Both the position numbers and the translations under genes were made by a program. The notes under the pieces were generated by a model. That model was not told the origin of the DNA, did no database searches, and was given only the letters and a program-made list of their open reading frames with translations. A stretch of 5,365 nt of DNA from Mucilaginibacter sp. (GTDB taxonomy: Bacteria; Bacteroidota; Bacteroidia; Sphingobacteriales; Sphingobacteriaceae). Shown in pieces: positions 1-5,274 of the stretch; position 1 is the stretch's first letter; every line of letters begins with the position of its first letter. The stretch lies in assembly GCA_025934475.1 (NCBI GenBank), contig JAICXZ010000284.1, positions 1 to 5,365 on the forward strand, in the 5' to 3' direction.

Positions 1-790
1 CTGCTCTTTCACTTAAGCCCTTGGCTCGGGCGGTGCGGATATAATCCTGCCCAAGTACATCCAGCATAGCGCTTCGTGTCAGTTGGACGATAATTGCCAG
101 CGGTCGAAGCCCCAATGTAACCATCGGTAGCACCAAATTGCGCCAGGTAATTACCTCGCCCTTAAATGGATCGTAACTATATAAACTGCCCGACATGTTG
201 AGCCCTGTATATTTGGTCAGCACAAAGCCAAATATCCAGGCGATGAGGATGCCGGCAAAAAAAGAAGGTGCTGAGATGCCCAATGTAGAAAACGCTATTG
301 ATGCCCGATCGATCCAGGTATTTTGATGGACAGCGCATAGTGTTCCCAGGAAAACGCCTATGACAATGGCAAACAGCATTGCCGTGGTAGCCAGTATCAG
401 CGTGTTGGGGATAACGCTCATGAGCAGCGGCCCGACATCCTTTCGCGTTTGATAGGAGCGGCGCAGGTAGGGCCATTTCAGTGCAATCACCTTGCTGGTT
501 GAAACAGGGATGAGTGTCACATAATGATAGCGTTGCTGCTCCTCTGGCGTGCGGTCGTGATAACCAATAGGCGAAAGGTCGTTAATATAATAAGCAAACT
601 GAACCGGAACGGGTTTATCCAGTCCAAATTCTTTTCGCACGGCTTGCAACGATTGCACGTCGGCACGTTGGCCTTGTGTCATCCTGGCAGGGTCAACCGG
701 CAAAATATTGAAGAGAAAAAACACGACAACTACTATCCCCAGCATCACTGCCAGCCCATAACCGATCTTGCGAAGCAGGTAGCCGATCAT
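1..790 (-). CDS. ABC transporter permease, dipeptide/oligopeptide type (DppB/OppB family), 3' end cut by window
   Basis: Inner-membrane permease subunit of a peptide-type ABC importer. The first 263 codons are visible; about 70-100 C-terminal residues would lie outside the window if the length is usual for the family. Seen: a first membrane helix at about residues 9-30, the family phrase EFGLDKPVPVQ at 54-64, then VIPNTLILATTAMLF at 126-140 opening the second helix, further helices at about 165-190 and 215-237, and the cytoplasmic EAA-type loop DYIRTARAKGLSERA at 249-263 that docks on the ATPase. A stretch of about 28 extra residues (about 72-100) sits in the first periplasmic loop compared with classic OppB. 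The ATG at 790 is preceded by TAAAGGACG, so AAGGA lies just upstream and overlaps the stop of the DoxX gene 6 nt away, suggesting co-transcription. Neither an ATPase nor a substrate-binding protein is in view, so the substrate is unknown. Confidence 0.9.
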   Translation of the reverse strand, partial: MIGYLLRKIGYGLAVMLGIVVVVFFLFNILPVDPARMTQGQRADVQSLQAVRKEFGLDKPVPVQFAYYINDLSPIGYHDRTPEEQQRYHYVTLIPVSTSKVIALKWPYLRRSYQTRKDVGPLLMSVIPNTLILATTAMLFAIVIGVFLGTLCAVHQNTWIDRASIAFSTLGISAPSFFAGILIAWIFGFVLTKYTGLNMSGSLYSYDPFKGEVITWRNLVLPMVTLGLRPLAIIVQLTRSAMLDVLGQDYIRTARAKGLSERA

Positions 791-796
791 CGTCCT

Positions 797-1945
797 TTAC
801 TTTTGAAAATATTCCTTTACAAGATCGTCATATTTAGGAACAGAGTGGTAGTGCCACTTGTTAATAATAGTGCCATTTTTTAGCAGCAGCACGCCGGGAT
901 TGGCCCGCACCATTTCCTTCAGCGGCACTGCGTCTACGTAGAATATCTCCATCGCCAAATGATTCTTTTTGGCGAACGCCTCAGCGTCTGTAGCTGAGTT
1001 GGAGGTAAGCAACACGGTCCGGGTGTTAAAATTATCGTGCAGATTGATGGCCAGTGCGTTCAGGTTGCCCAAGCCATTGAGATTGGTTTTGTTCAGGTCA
1101 TAGGCAACTACAAAGAGGTTGTTGTACGGATTGGCCAACAGCTCCTTTGTGTAGTCGTTTCCCTGTGAGTCTTTAATACTAAGATCAATGATCTTGGGGG
1201 TAAAACCTTTTTTTACAAGACGACTTTCAGGCGTGCCGACTACTTCCCAGCTATTATCCTTCCAGATATTACTTTTGAGGTATTCCTTGTCAGTCATCGT
1301 CTTGGTCTCGCCGGACTTTTTATTTTTAAGCTGATAAGTGATTTCGAACACATCGGGCTCTGCGCCGGGGGGAGTGATCATCTCGTTCGGGATATTGGCC
1401 CCAACCTTGTAGGCTAAGAAGTCGATAACCGGCAGGAAGCTATATGTGTAAAATCCTATCCCCAACGCCACAATTATAGAGCCCCAGGCCAAACGGTCGC
1501 CGGTTTTTTCGCTGAACGCCGGTTGTATGCTTTTACGGTTTACAAATATCACCAGCACCAGCGCCAGCAAAACCATATCCTTGCTGAACGACTGCCACGG
1601 CGTTAAGGGAATTGCATCGCCAAAGCAACCACAGGTTTGAACTACCTTAAAGTACGCGGAGTAAAATGTAAGGAATCCGAAGAAAATGATAAGCAGCAAC
1701 AATCCCCAGGCAACTTTTACAGCGCGCACGCCAATGAGCAATGTAAAACCGAGCACAATCTCCAACGTGCACAAAACGATAGCGATCATCAGTGCCAGGC
1801 CATTGAGAAAAGTGATGTTAAATACTTCGAAATATTCCTGAAGCTTATATGAAAAACCCAGCGGGTCGTTGATCTTAATGAGGCCCGAAAAGATAAACAA
1901 GAGCCCAACCAATATCCTGCAAACCCAAACCAGTTTATTTCTCAT
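797..1945 (-). CDS. DoxX/MauE-like membrane protein with C-terminal degenerate thioredoxin-like domain (BT_3928-type)
   Basis: Predicted 382-aa inner-membrane protein. The N-terminal half is DoxX/MauE-like: helices at about residues 5-24, 46-72, 75-97, 121-135 and 152-172, with the family phrase SGLIKINDPLGFSYKLQEYF at 20-39. The motif CGCFGD at 105-110 carries two cysteines typical of MauE-like redox membrane proteins. The soluble half (about 180-382) ends in a thioredoxin-like pattern: a strand at VLLTSNSATDAEAF, then NPGVLLLKNGTIINKW at 349-364 resembling the cis-Pro strand region, but no CxxC, so ordinary disulfide exchange there is unlikely. Start: the frame is open much further upstream, to 2116, but that part is antisense-like over the DUF1599 gene. 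ATG 1945 gives the natural hydrophobic N-terminus and overlaps the upstream TGA as ATGA, implying translational coupling. Role unknown; redox or membrane-quality functions are guesses from the fold. Confidence 0.88.
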   Translation of the reverse strand: MRNKLVWVCRILVGLLFIFSGLIKINDPLGFSYKLQEYFEVFNITFLNGLALMIAIVLCTLEIVLGFTLLIGVRAVKVAWGLLLLIIFFGFLTFYSAYFKVVQTCGCFGDAIPLTPWQSFSKDMVLLALVLVIFVNRKSIQPAFSEKTGDRLAWGSIIVALGIGFYTYSFLPVIDFLAYKVGANIPNEMITPPGAEPDVFEITYQLKNKKSGETKTMTDKEYLKSNIWKDNSWEVVGTPESRLVKKGFTPKIIDLSIKDSQGNDYTKELLANPYNNLFVVAYDLNKTNLNGLGNLNALAINLHDNFNTRTVLLTSNSATDAEAFAKKNHLAMEIFYVDAVPLKEMVRANPGVLLLKNGTIINKWHYHSVPKYDDLVKEYFQK

Positions 1946-2481
1946 TTTACGCCAAGCTTTATCAACGCGAAAACAGAGTAGTTTAGCATATCCTGGTAAT
2001 TGGCTTTGACACCTTCGGATGCCAGCGTTGTTCCCTGGTTGTCCTCGATCTGTTTTACACGCAGTATTTTCATCAGGATCAGGTCGGTCATGGAGCTCAC
2101 ACGCATATCGCGCCATGCCTCGCCATAATCGTGGTTTTTGGCAAACATCAGGTCGCGGGTTTCGTTGGCCTTGTCATCAAACAGCTTGCTAACCGCCTCT
2201 ACCGAAAGTTCGGTAGGGGTGTCTGCATCCGCCTCAAGCTGCATCATTGCGATAAGACAATAATTAACGATGCCGATATATTCGCTGGTGATATCTTCAT
2301 CCACCTTGGATACTTTCTTTTCTTCCAGTGTCCGGATCCGTTGCGCCTTGATAAAAATCTGGTCGGTGATAGATTGCAGGCGTAAAATGCGCCACGCGGT
2401 GCCGTAATCGCGGGTCTTTTTCATGAACAGATCCTTGCAGATCTTAATCACCGCGTTGTATTCTGCTGTTGTGTTGCTCAA
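1942..2481 (-). CDS. DUF1599 protein with two tandem domain copies
   Basis: A 179-aa soluble, helix-rich protein with an internal duplication. Copy 1 (about residues 15-83) contains DYGTAWRILRLQSITDQIFI; copy 2 (about 108-177) contains DYGEAWRDMRVSSMTDLILM. Both then have a basic helix (KAQRIRTLEE / KILRVKQIED) and close on a NYCLIAMMQLE / NYSVFALIKLG segment. The repeat period is 93 residues. I recognise this as DUF1599, which I recall is also called nucleotide-modification-associated domain 1; its biochemical role is not established. The start is TTG at 2481: a TAA lies five codons upstream, no ATG or GTG lies between, and the MSNTTAEYN N-terminus looks right. The next in-frame candidates are GTG (residue 11) and ATG (residue 20), the latter inside the conserved region. 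First gene of the minus-strand operon; its stop overlaps the next start. Confidence 0.88.
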   Translation of the reverse strand: MSNTTAEYNAVIKICKDLFMKKTRDYGTAWRILRLQSITDQIFIKAQRIRTLEEKKVSKVDEDITSEYIGIVNYCLIAMMQLEADADTPTELSVEAVSKLFDDKANETRDLMFAKNHDYGEAWRDMRVSSMTDLILMKILRVKQIEDNQGTTLASEGVKANYQDMLNYSVFALIKLGVK

Positions 2482-2514
2482 AACCGAGTTTTGTTAGTTG
2501 TATTAGTTATAAAG

Positions 2515-2566
2515 GTTGTAGTTGTTGTAAAAGTTGACCATTTTTAGCCCTTTCAACCTCTACAAC
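2515..2566. repeat. Imperfect inverted repeat in the divergent DUF1599/folP spacer
   Basis: The arm GTTGTAGTTGTTG (2515-2527) matches the reverse complement of CAACCTCTACAAC (2554-2566) at 11 of 13 positions, with a 26-nt loop. It sits in the 103-bp spacer between two divergent genes and would lie in the folP leader if transcription starts upstream of it. The whole left half (2490-2536) is rich in GTTG words and the right half in CAAC words, so the repeat may partly reflect low complexity. I found no convincing Bacteroidota-type promoter (TTTG ... TAnnTTTG) on either strand; the nearest plus-strand candidate is TTTTG (2490-2493 region) followed by TAAAGGTTG (2510-2518), which fits poorly. Confidence 0.4.
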
Positions 2567-2584
2567 ATTTTTAACCAACTCAAA

Positions 2585-3448
2585 GTGGCTAAAGATACAT
2601 TTTTTCGCAAAAAAGGAACCATTAACGTGGGTGGTAAACTGATTGATCTGACGGTTCCAAAAGTAATGGGTATCATCAATATCACGCCCGATTCATTTTA
2701 TGCCGGCAGCCGCAAACACGATACTTCCTCGGCTCTGGAGCAAGCCGGCAAAATGCTGTCTGAGGGTGCAGATTTTCTGGATATAGGCGCATATTCCTCC
2801 CGTCCAGGAGCGGTGGATATATCTGAGCAGGAGGAAACGGATCGCTTGCTCCCGGTTATCGGGGCGATTATTGCGAATCATCCTGAAGCGATTTTGTCCA
2901 TCGATACGTTTCGCTCAAAAGTGGCTGAAGCGGCCATTGAAGCTGGTGCGCATATTATTAATGACATTTCGGGCGGTTCGCTGGATGAAGACATGTTCGC
3001 CACGGTGGCAAGGCTGCAAGTGCCATACATTCTGATGCACATGAAAGGCACGCCGCAAAATATGAACCAGATGGCGGTATATAATGATGTCTTTCTCGAA
3101 GTGCTCGATTATTTCTCCGATCGTGTACACAAACTAACACAGCTTGGAATTCATGATGTTATACTCGATCCCGGTTTCGGTTTTGCTAAGAAACAGGAGC
3201 ACAGTTATGCATTGATGGATCGTTTACAGGATTTCTCTGTATTGCAGCTGCCCATACTGGTTGGTGTTTCCCGAAAAAGAATGGTCTATCATGTTTTGGG
3301 CCGAACGGCTGATGAGGCCTTGAATGGTACTACCGCTCTTAATACGATTGCCTTAACCAAAGGCGCAAATATCCTTCGCGTGCACGATGTAAAAGAAGCC
3401 GTTGAAGCGGTAAAAATATTTCAGGCAATGAAATCCGCCGGATACTAA
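2585..3448 (+). CDS. folP: dihydropteroate synthase (DHPS)
   Basis: Cytoplasmic folate-pathway enzyme joining 7,8-dihydropterin pyrophosphate to p-aminobenzoate to give dihydropteroate; target of sulfonamides. The 287-aa product is full length and shows all family landmarks in order: GIINITPDSF (29-38), DIGAYSSRPGA (66-76), LSIDTF (104-109), INDISGG (125-131), LMHMKGTP (150-157), LDPGFGFAKK (194-203), GVSRKR (227-232) and RVHD (265-268). The second loop reads SSRPG where many enzymes have STRPG; I believe this is a common variant in this phylum. Start: the frame opens at TTG 2534, but that adds 17 residues unlike the family, whereas GTG 2585 gives MAKDTFFRKKGTINVGGK, the expected N-terminus. 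There is no strong ribosome binding site. It is divergent from the DUF1599 operon, and its TAA shares CTAA with the stop of the convergent lipoprotein gene. Confidence 0.96.
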   Translation: MAKDTFFRKKGTINVGGKLIDLTVPKVMGIINITPDSFYAGSRKHDTSSALEQAGKMLSEGADFLDIGAYSSRPGAVDISEQEETDRLLPVIGAIIANHPEAILSIDTFRSKVAEAAIEAGAHIINDISGGSLDEDMFATVARLQVPYILMHMKGTPQNMNQMAVYNDVFLEVLDYFSDRVHKLTQLGIHDVILDPGFGFAKKQEHSYALMDRLQDFSVLQLPILVGVSRKRMVYHVLGRTADEALNGTTALNTIALTKGANILRVHDVKEAVEAVKIFQAMKSAGY

Positions 3449-3825
3449 TTTTGTATTTTGTCGTAAACTGTTGTCGCTATATCAGGCATTATTGGTTTAA
3501 TTGTAAGCGTATTGCCGGAAGTACTGATCACATCGGCGAAGTTGCTGTTATAGAGATTGGAGTCAAAATAAAGATGGCTGCCACTTATATGAAAAGGTCC
3601 ACTGGCTGTTAATGTGTCGTTGGCATATTTTTTATAAGTGCTGTCGGCATTAAATACCAAAATATTGCCGTTTCCGGGTTTGTAGGTTGTATCTGACGGG
3701 TAAATGTTTCCGCCATAACGCCGGGCGAGTTCCCATTTGCCGATAATGTTAACCGGAGAAACCCCATGTTTCTTGCATGAAAGTATCATACCAACTGCAA
3801 GTACAAACAACACATATCTTTTCAT
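3445..3825 (-). CDS. small lipocalin-like lipoprotein, divergent third copy of tandem array
   Basis: A 126-aa exported lipoprotein. The signal peptide MKRYVLFVLAVGMILSC has the lipobox ILSC, with the acylated Cys at 17 followed by Lys-Lys. The mature part starts with a lipocalin-type GKWEL (29-33) and contains GNGNILVFNADSTYKKY (51-67), the hallmark shared with the two upstream genes. Its C-terminal third has drifted: the GEQL and SAADGP blocks of its paralogues are missing, and the end reads VYDKIQN instead of YQ[KR]IS. Positive charges after the Cys argue against the acidic surface-export signals reported for some Bacteroidota, so periplasm-facing anchoring is a guess. Last gene of the minus-strand array, 53 nt after the middle copy; its TAG overlaps the folP TAA (shared CTAA, 3445-3448), leaving no room for a separate terminator between them. 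Ligand and function unknown. Confidence 0.85.
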   Translation of the reverse strand: MKRYVLFVLAVGMILSCKKHGVSPVNIIGKWELARRYGGNIYPSDTTYKPGNGNILVFNADSTYKKYANDTLTASGPFHISGSHLYFDSNLYNSNFADVISTSGNTLTIKPIMPDIATTVYDKIQN

Positions 3826-3837
3826 AGCCTTGCTTTT

Positions 3838-3861
3838 TTAATCCGATATTTTCTGATAATC
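3838..3861 (-). pseudogene. possible 3'-end scar of a lost fourth lipoprotein copy
   Basis: In the 53-nt spacer before the last lipoprotein gene, the minus strand reads codons for D-Y-Q-K-I-S-D followed by TAA (3840-3838). This matches the C-terminal tail of the leading copy (TYQKISN, stop) and of the middle copy (SYQRISY, stop). DNA identity to the leading copy is 16 of 21 nt from the Tyr codon to the stop. It is out of frame with the middle gene, which has its own intact tail just upstream. The stop lies 12 nt before the ATG of the last copy, where the end of a preceding array member would be expected. Homology is only visible over about 7 codons, so chance similarity is possible. Confidence 0.4.
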
Positions 3862-3878
3862 TGTTTTAACGCTGTCCC

Positions 3879-4259
3879 TCAATAAGATATCCTTTGATAG
3901 CTCCAAACCGGGCCATCGGCAGCCGAGGACCCAAGTGAAAGTAGTCCATTTTGATATGCCAATTGCTCACCAATAGTATCCCTATCAAAATAGATTATGT
4001 AGAAGTTTGGCTCGCTTAGATTCGTAACCCGATATGAGCCCTGCGCCGTAAGTTGTGATGCCGTGTACTTTTTGTAGGTATTATTTCCGTAAAACTGATA
4101 AATATTGCCATTGCCGCGAGGGAGGGCTTTGTATGTGAAGCCCCCTGATGTACTAGCCAACTCCCACCGGCCAAGTATCCAGCTATTAGGCGTGCTGCTG
4201 TTTTTTTTGCAGGAAACCGAAACCACCAGGATAGTTAGTATATATAAATACTTCTTCAT
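3879..4259 (-). CDS. small lipocalin-like lipoprotein, middle copy of tandem array
   Basis: A 126-aa exported lipoprotein. The signal peptide MKKYLYILTILVVSVSC gives Cys17 followed by Lys-Lys and a Ser/Thr/Asn-rich linker. The lipocalin-type GRWEL is at 30-34, then GNGNIYQFYGNNTYKKY (49-65), LTAQGSYRV (70-78), IIYFDRDTIGEQLAY (88-102) and the tail SSAADGPVWSYQRISY (111-126), all closely matching the leading copy. An in-frame ATG at 4298 would add 13 residues, but it lies inside the upstream gene and would bury the signal peptide; ATG 4259 is preferred. The leading copy stops at 4261, leaving a 1-nt gap, so the two are almost certainly co-transcribed and probably translationally coupled. Likely a small beta-barrel or beta-sandwich anchored to a membrane from the periplasm; ligand unknown. 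Confidence 0.88.
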   Translation of the reverse strand: MKKYLYILTILVVSVSCKKNSSTPNSWILGRWELASTSGGFTYKALPRGNGNIYQFYGNNTYKKYTASQLTAQGSYRVTNLSEPNFYIIYFDRDTIGEQLAYQNGLLSLGSSAADGPVWSYQRISY

Positions 4260-4260
4260 A

Positions 4261-4668
4261 TCAATTGGATATCTTTTGATAGGTCCAGGCGGGACCATCA
4301 GCAGCGGATGTACCTATCGTTAGTGTCTGACTATCATATTGCAATTGTTCGCCGGTTGTGTTATTGTCAAAATATATCAGGATAACGCCGTTTTCATTGG
4401 GACCTAAGTTATCGACGACGCGAAAAGTACCCTGAGCCACAAGCAAGGTAGCCTGGTATTTTTTATAGGTATTATTACTATTGAATTCGTAAATATTACC
4501 ATTACCGGAGGCATAAATTGAATCTGGGCGTAATCCGCCCGAGGTTCTGCGCAACTCCCACCAGCCCGCTATGCCAGCGCTCTTAGTTATAGTCGTAGTG
4601 GTAGTTGAGCTTTTTTTGCAGGCAAATAGGCTCCCTGTCACAATTAGAATCAGTAATAATCGCTTCAT
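4261..4668 (-). CDS. small lipocalin-like lipoprotein, leading copy of tandem array
   Basis: A 135-aa exported lipoprotein and first gene of the array. The signal peptide MKRLLLILIVTGSLFAC has lipobox LFAC with the acylated Cys at 17, then KKSS and a run of five Thr (22-26) forming a flexible linker. The mature domain has GWWEL (35-39), RTSGG (41-45), GNGNIYEFNSNNTYKKY (55-71), VAQGTFRV (77-84), LIYFDNNTTGEQLQY (97-111) and the tail TSAADGPAWTYQKISN (120-135). The GxW motif after a short linker is the usual first signature of lipocalin-like folds, and this assignment rests on that alone. ATG 4668 is the only start giving a signal peptide. The promoter must lie in the 160-bp divergent spacer (4669-4828); TAGGTTTA on the minus strand at 4693-4686 resembles a Bacteroidota -7 box but lacks a clear partner -33 element. 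Confidence 0.88.
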   Translation of the reverse strand: MKRLLLILIVTGSLFACKKSSTTTTTITKSAGIAGWWELRRTSGGLRPDSIYASGNGNIYEFNSNNTYKKYQATLLVAQGTFRVVDNLGPNENGVILIYFDNNTTGEQLQYDSQTLTIGTSAADGPAWTYQKISN

Positions 4669-4767
4669 AGTACTAATTACGCGGTTAAACCTAAATGTGT
4701 AACACCAGTCTGATTTTTATGTTCGGAATCGTACGTCAGTTGTATCAAAATGATTCGGCTGTGGTAT

Positions 4768-4801
4768 ATTGATTTAATATAACAAATTGATAATTAATAT
4801 A
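4768..4801. promoter_or_regulatory. AT-rich direct repeat in divergent spacer, possible operator or promoter region
   Basis: ATTGATTTAATATA (4768-4781) is followed by ATTGATAATTAATATA (4786-4801); the ATTGAT words start 18 bp apart. The repeat lies in the only spacer that can hold promoters for both the minus-strand lipoprotein array (start 4668) and the plus-strand FecR-like gene (start 4829). ATTGTATAAT (4801-4810) and TGCATTTG (4817-4824, one base off TAnnTTTG) are weak plus-strand promoter candidates. In such AT-rich sequence these could arise by chance. Confidence 0.25.
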
Positions 4802-4828
4802 TTGTATAATCGGCATTGCATTTGATAT

Positions 4829-5194
4829 ATGGAAAATAGAATAAACGCCATGTCTTTCTTTCACAAAAAAATCGAGCGACGCACCTTCTCACAAGACAGG
4901 TATTATATACTGATAAAACGACAAAAATCAGGTGAGGCAACTATGCGCGATCTTGATGAACTGGATGAAATTGTTAATCGCGATCCCGATATCCGCGAAA
5001 AGGTGCTGCGCGAAAATTTTGCAGAGTTTAATATTGATGAAGAACCCGGGCAGGGTGATTCTCCCAACGTTCCTGAAATGCAAAAATCACAGGCGCCACA
5101 GATGAATCTCTGGAAGAGAATAGGCACCTTGTTCAAAAATTGGTTCACTAGAGATATTCACTCCACTGTGCAGAAATTTAGCGCGTTATGCTAA
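4829..5194 (+). CDS. small protein with FecR-like anti-sigma N-terminal motif, function unknown
   Basis: A 121-aa, charged, probably cytoplasmic protein with no signal peptide or convincing membrane helix. Residues 24-60, built around YYILIKRQKSGEATMRDL, DELDEIV and NRDPDIREKVL, follow the pattern of the FecR-type anti-sigma N-terminus (a Tyr/Leu helix, then SGEAT, then an acidic helix and a DP step). Full FecR proteins (about 300-400 aa) continue with a membrane helix and a periplasmic domain; here only an acidic, Pro/Gln-rich linker (about 67-92) and a basic amphipathic segment (LWKRIGTLFKNWF, 94-106) follow. No FecI-type sigma factor is visible. It may be a stand-alone sigma-binding fragment, a truncated anti-sigma factor, or an unrelated small protein. 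ATG 4829 gives the longest product; ATG 4850 (MSFFHKKIERR) is equally plausible, and neither has a clear ribosome binding site. Confidence 0.65.
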   Translation: MENRINAMSFFHKKIERRTFSQDRYYILIKRQKSGEATMRDLDELDEIVNRDPDIREKVLRENFAEFNIDEEPGQGDSPNVPEMQKSQAPQMNLWKRIGTLFKNWFTRDIHSTVQKFSALC

Positions 5195-5212
5195 ATCTAT
5201 CTTGCTAAATTT
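5174..5212 (+). terminator. alternative weak stem-loops at the end of the FecR-like gene
   Basis: AAATTTAGC (5174-5182) can pair with GCTAAAT (5190-5196, 7 bp, 7-nt loop) or with GCTAAATTT (5204-5212, 9 bp perfect, 21-nt loop). The second stem runs into TT and then ATATTA, a short U-rich tail. The stop codon TAA (5192-5194) lies within the first right arm. The stems are AT-rich and weak, so factor-independent termination is only possible, not shown. Confidence 0.3.
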
Positions 5213-5224
5213 TTATATTAGGGC

Positions 5225-5236
5225 TTAAATATTTAA
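5225..5236. promoter_or_regulatory. 12-bp AT palindrome upstream of the GNAT-like gene
   Basis: TTAAATATTTAA is a perfect palindrome located 38 bp before the ATG at 5275. Its right part, ATATTTAA, recurs at 5259-5266, exactly 30 bp downstream. It could be an operator or part of a promoter, but the spacer is very AT-rich and chance occurrence is plausible. Confidence 0.2.
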
Positions 5237-5274
5237 CCTCTTTTCTAATAAGCAGGTGATATTTAAACTTGCCA

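Larger units (their letters stand above)
3445..4668 (-). repeat. Tandem array of three paralogous lipoprotein genes
   Basis: The three genes share the lipobox Cys at residue 17 followed by KK, a GxWEL motif, GNGNI(Y/L)xF and TYKKY. The first and middle copies keep clear DNA similarity: for example 3882-3926 and 4264-4308 match at about 35 of 45 positions by eye, so that duplication is younger than the split from the last copy. Confidence 0.85.

Noticed and set aside
177..476. Minus-strand 99-codon open frame
   Set aside because: It lies inside the permease gene in another frame; the permease frame carries all the family motifs.
524..883. Plus-strand 119-codon open frame
   Set aside because: It is antisense to the permease start and the DoxX 3' end, with no recognisable motif and a composition typical of a shadow frame.
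1946..2116. 57-codon N-terminal extension of the DoxX reading frame
   Set aside because: It overlaps the DUF1599 coding region in another frame, has no family resemblance, and would bury the hydrophobic N-terminus that begins at ATG 1945.
2534..2584. TTG-started N-terminal extension of folP (17 residues)
   Set aside because: The extra residues do not resemble DHPS N-termini and fall in the repeat-bearing spacer; GTG 2585 gives the expected start.
4260..4298. Upstream start for the middle lipoprotein at 4298
   Set aside because: It would place 13 residues, including PPGP, before the Lys-Lys of the signal peptide and overlap the previous gene; ATG 4259 gives a standard lipoprotein signal with Cys17 as in both paralogues.
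3445..4668. Three similar tandem units considered as a mobile element or non-coding repeat array
   Set aside because: Each unit is a complete gene with its own signal peptide and stop; no terminal inverted repeats, transposase or target-site duplication is visible.
4903..5148. Minus-strand 81-codon open frame, Ser/Arg rich
   Set aside because: It is antisense to the FecR-like gene, and its Ser-rich runs are the complement of acidic and Arg codons there.
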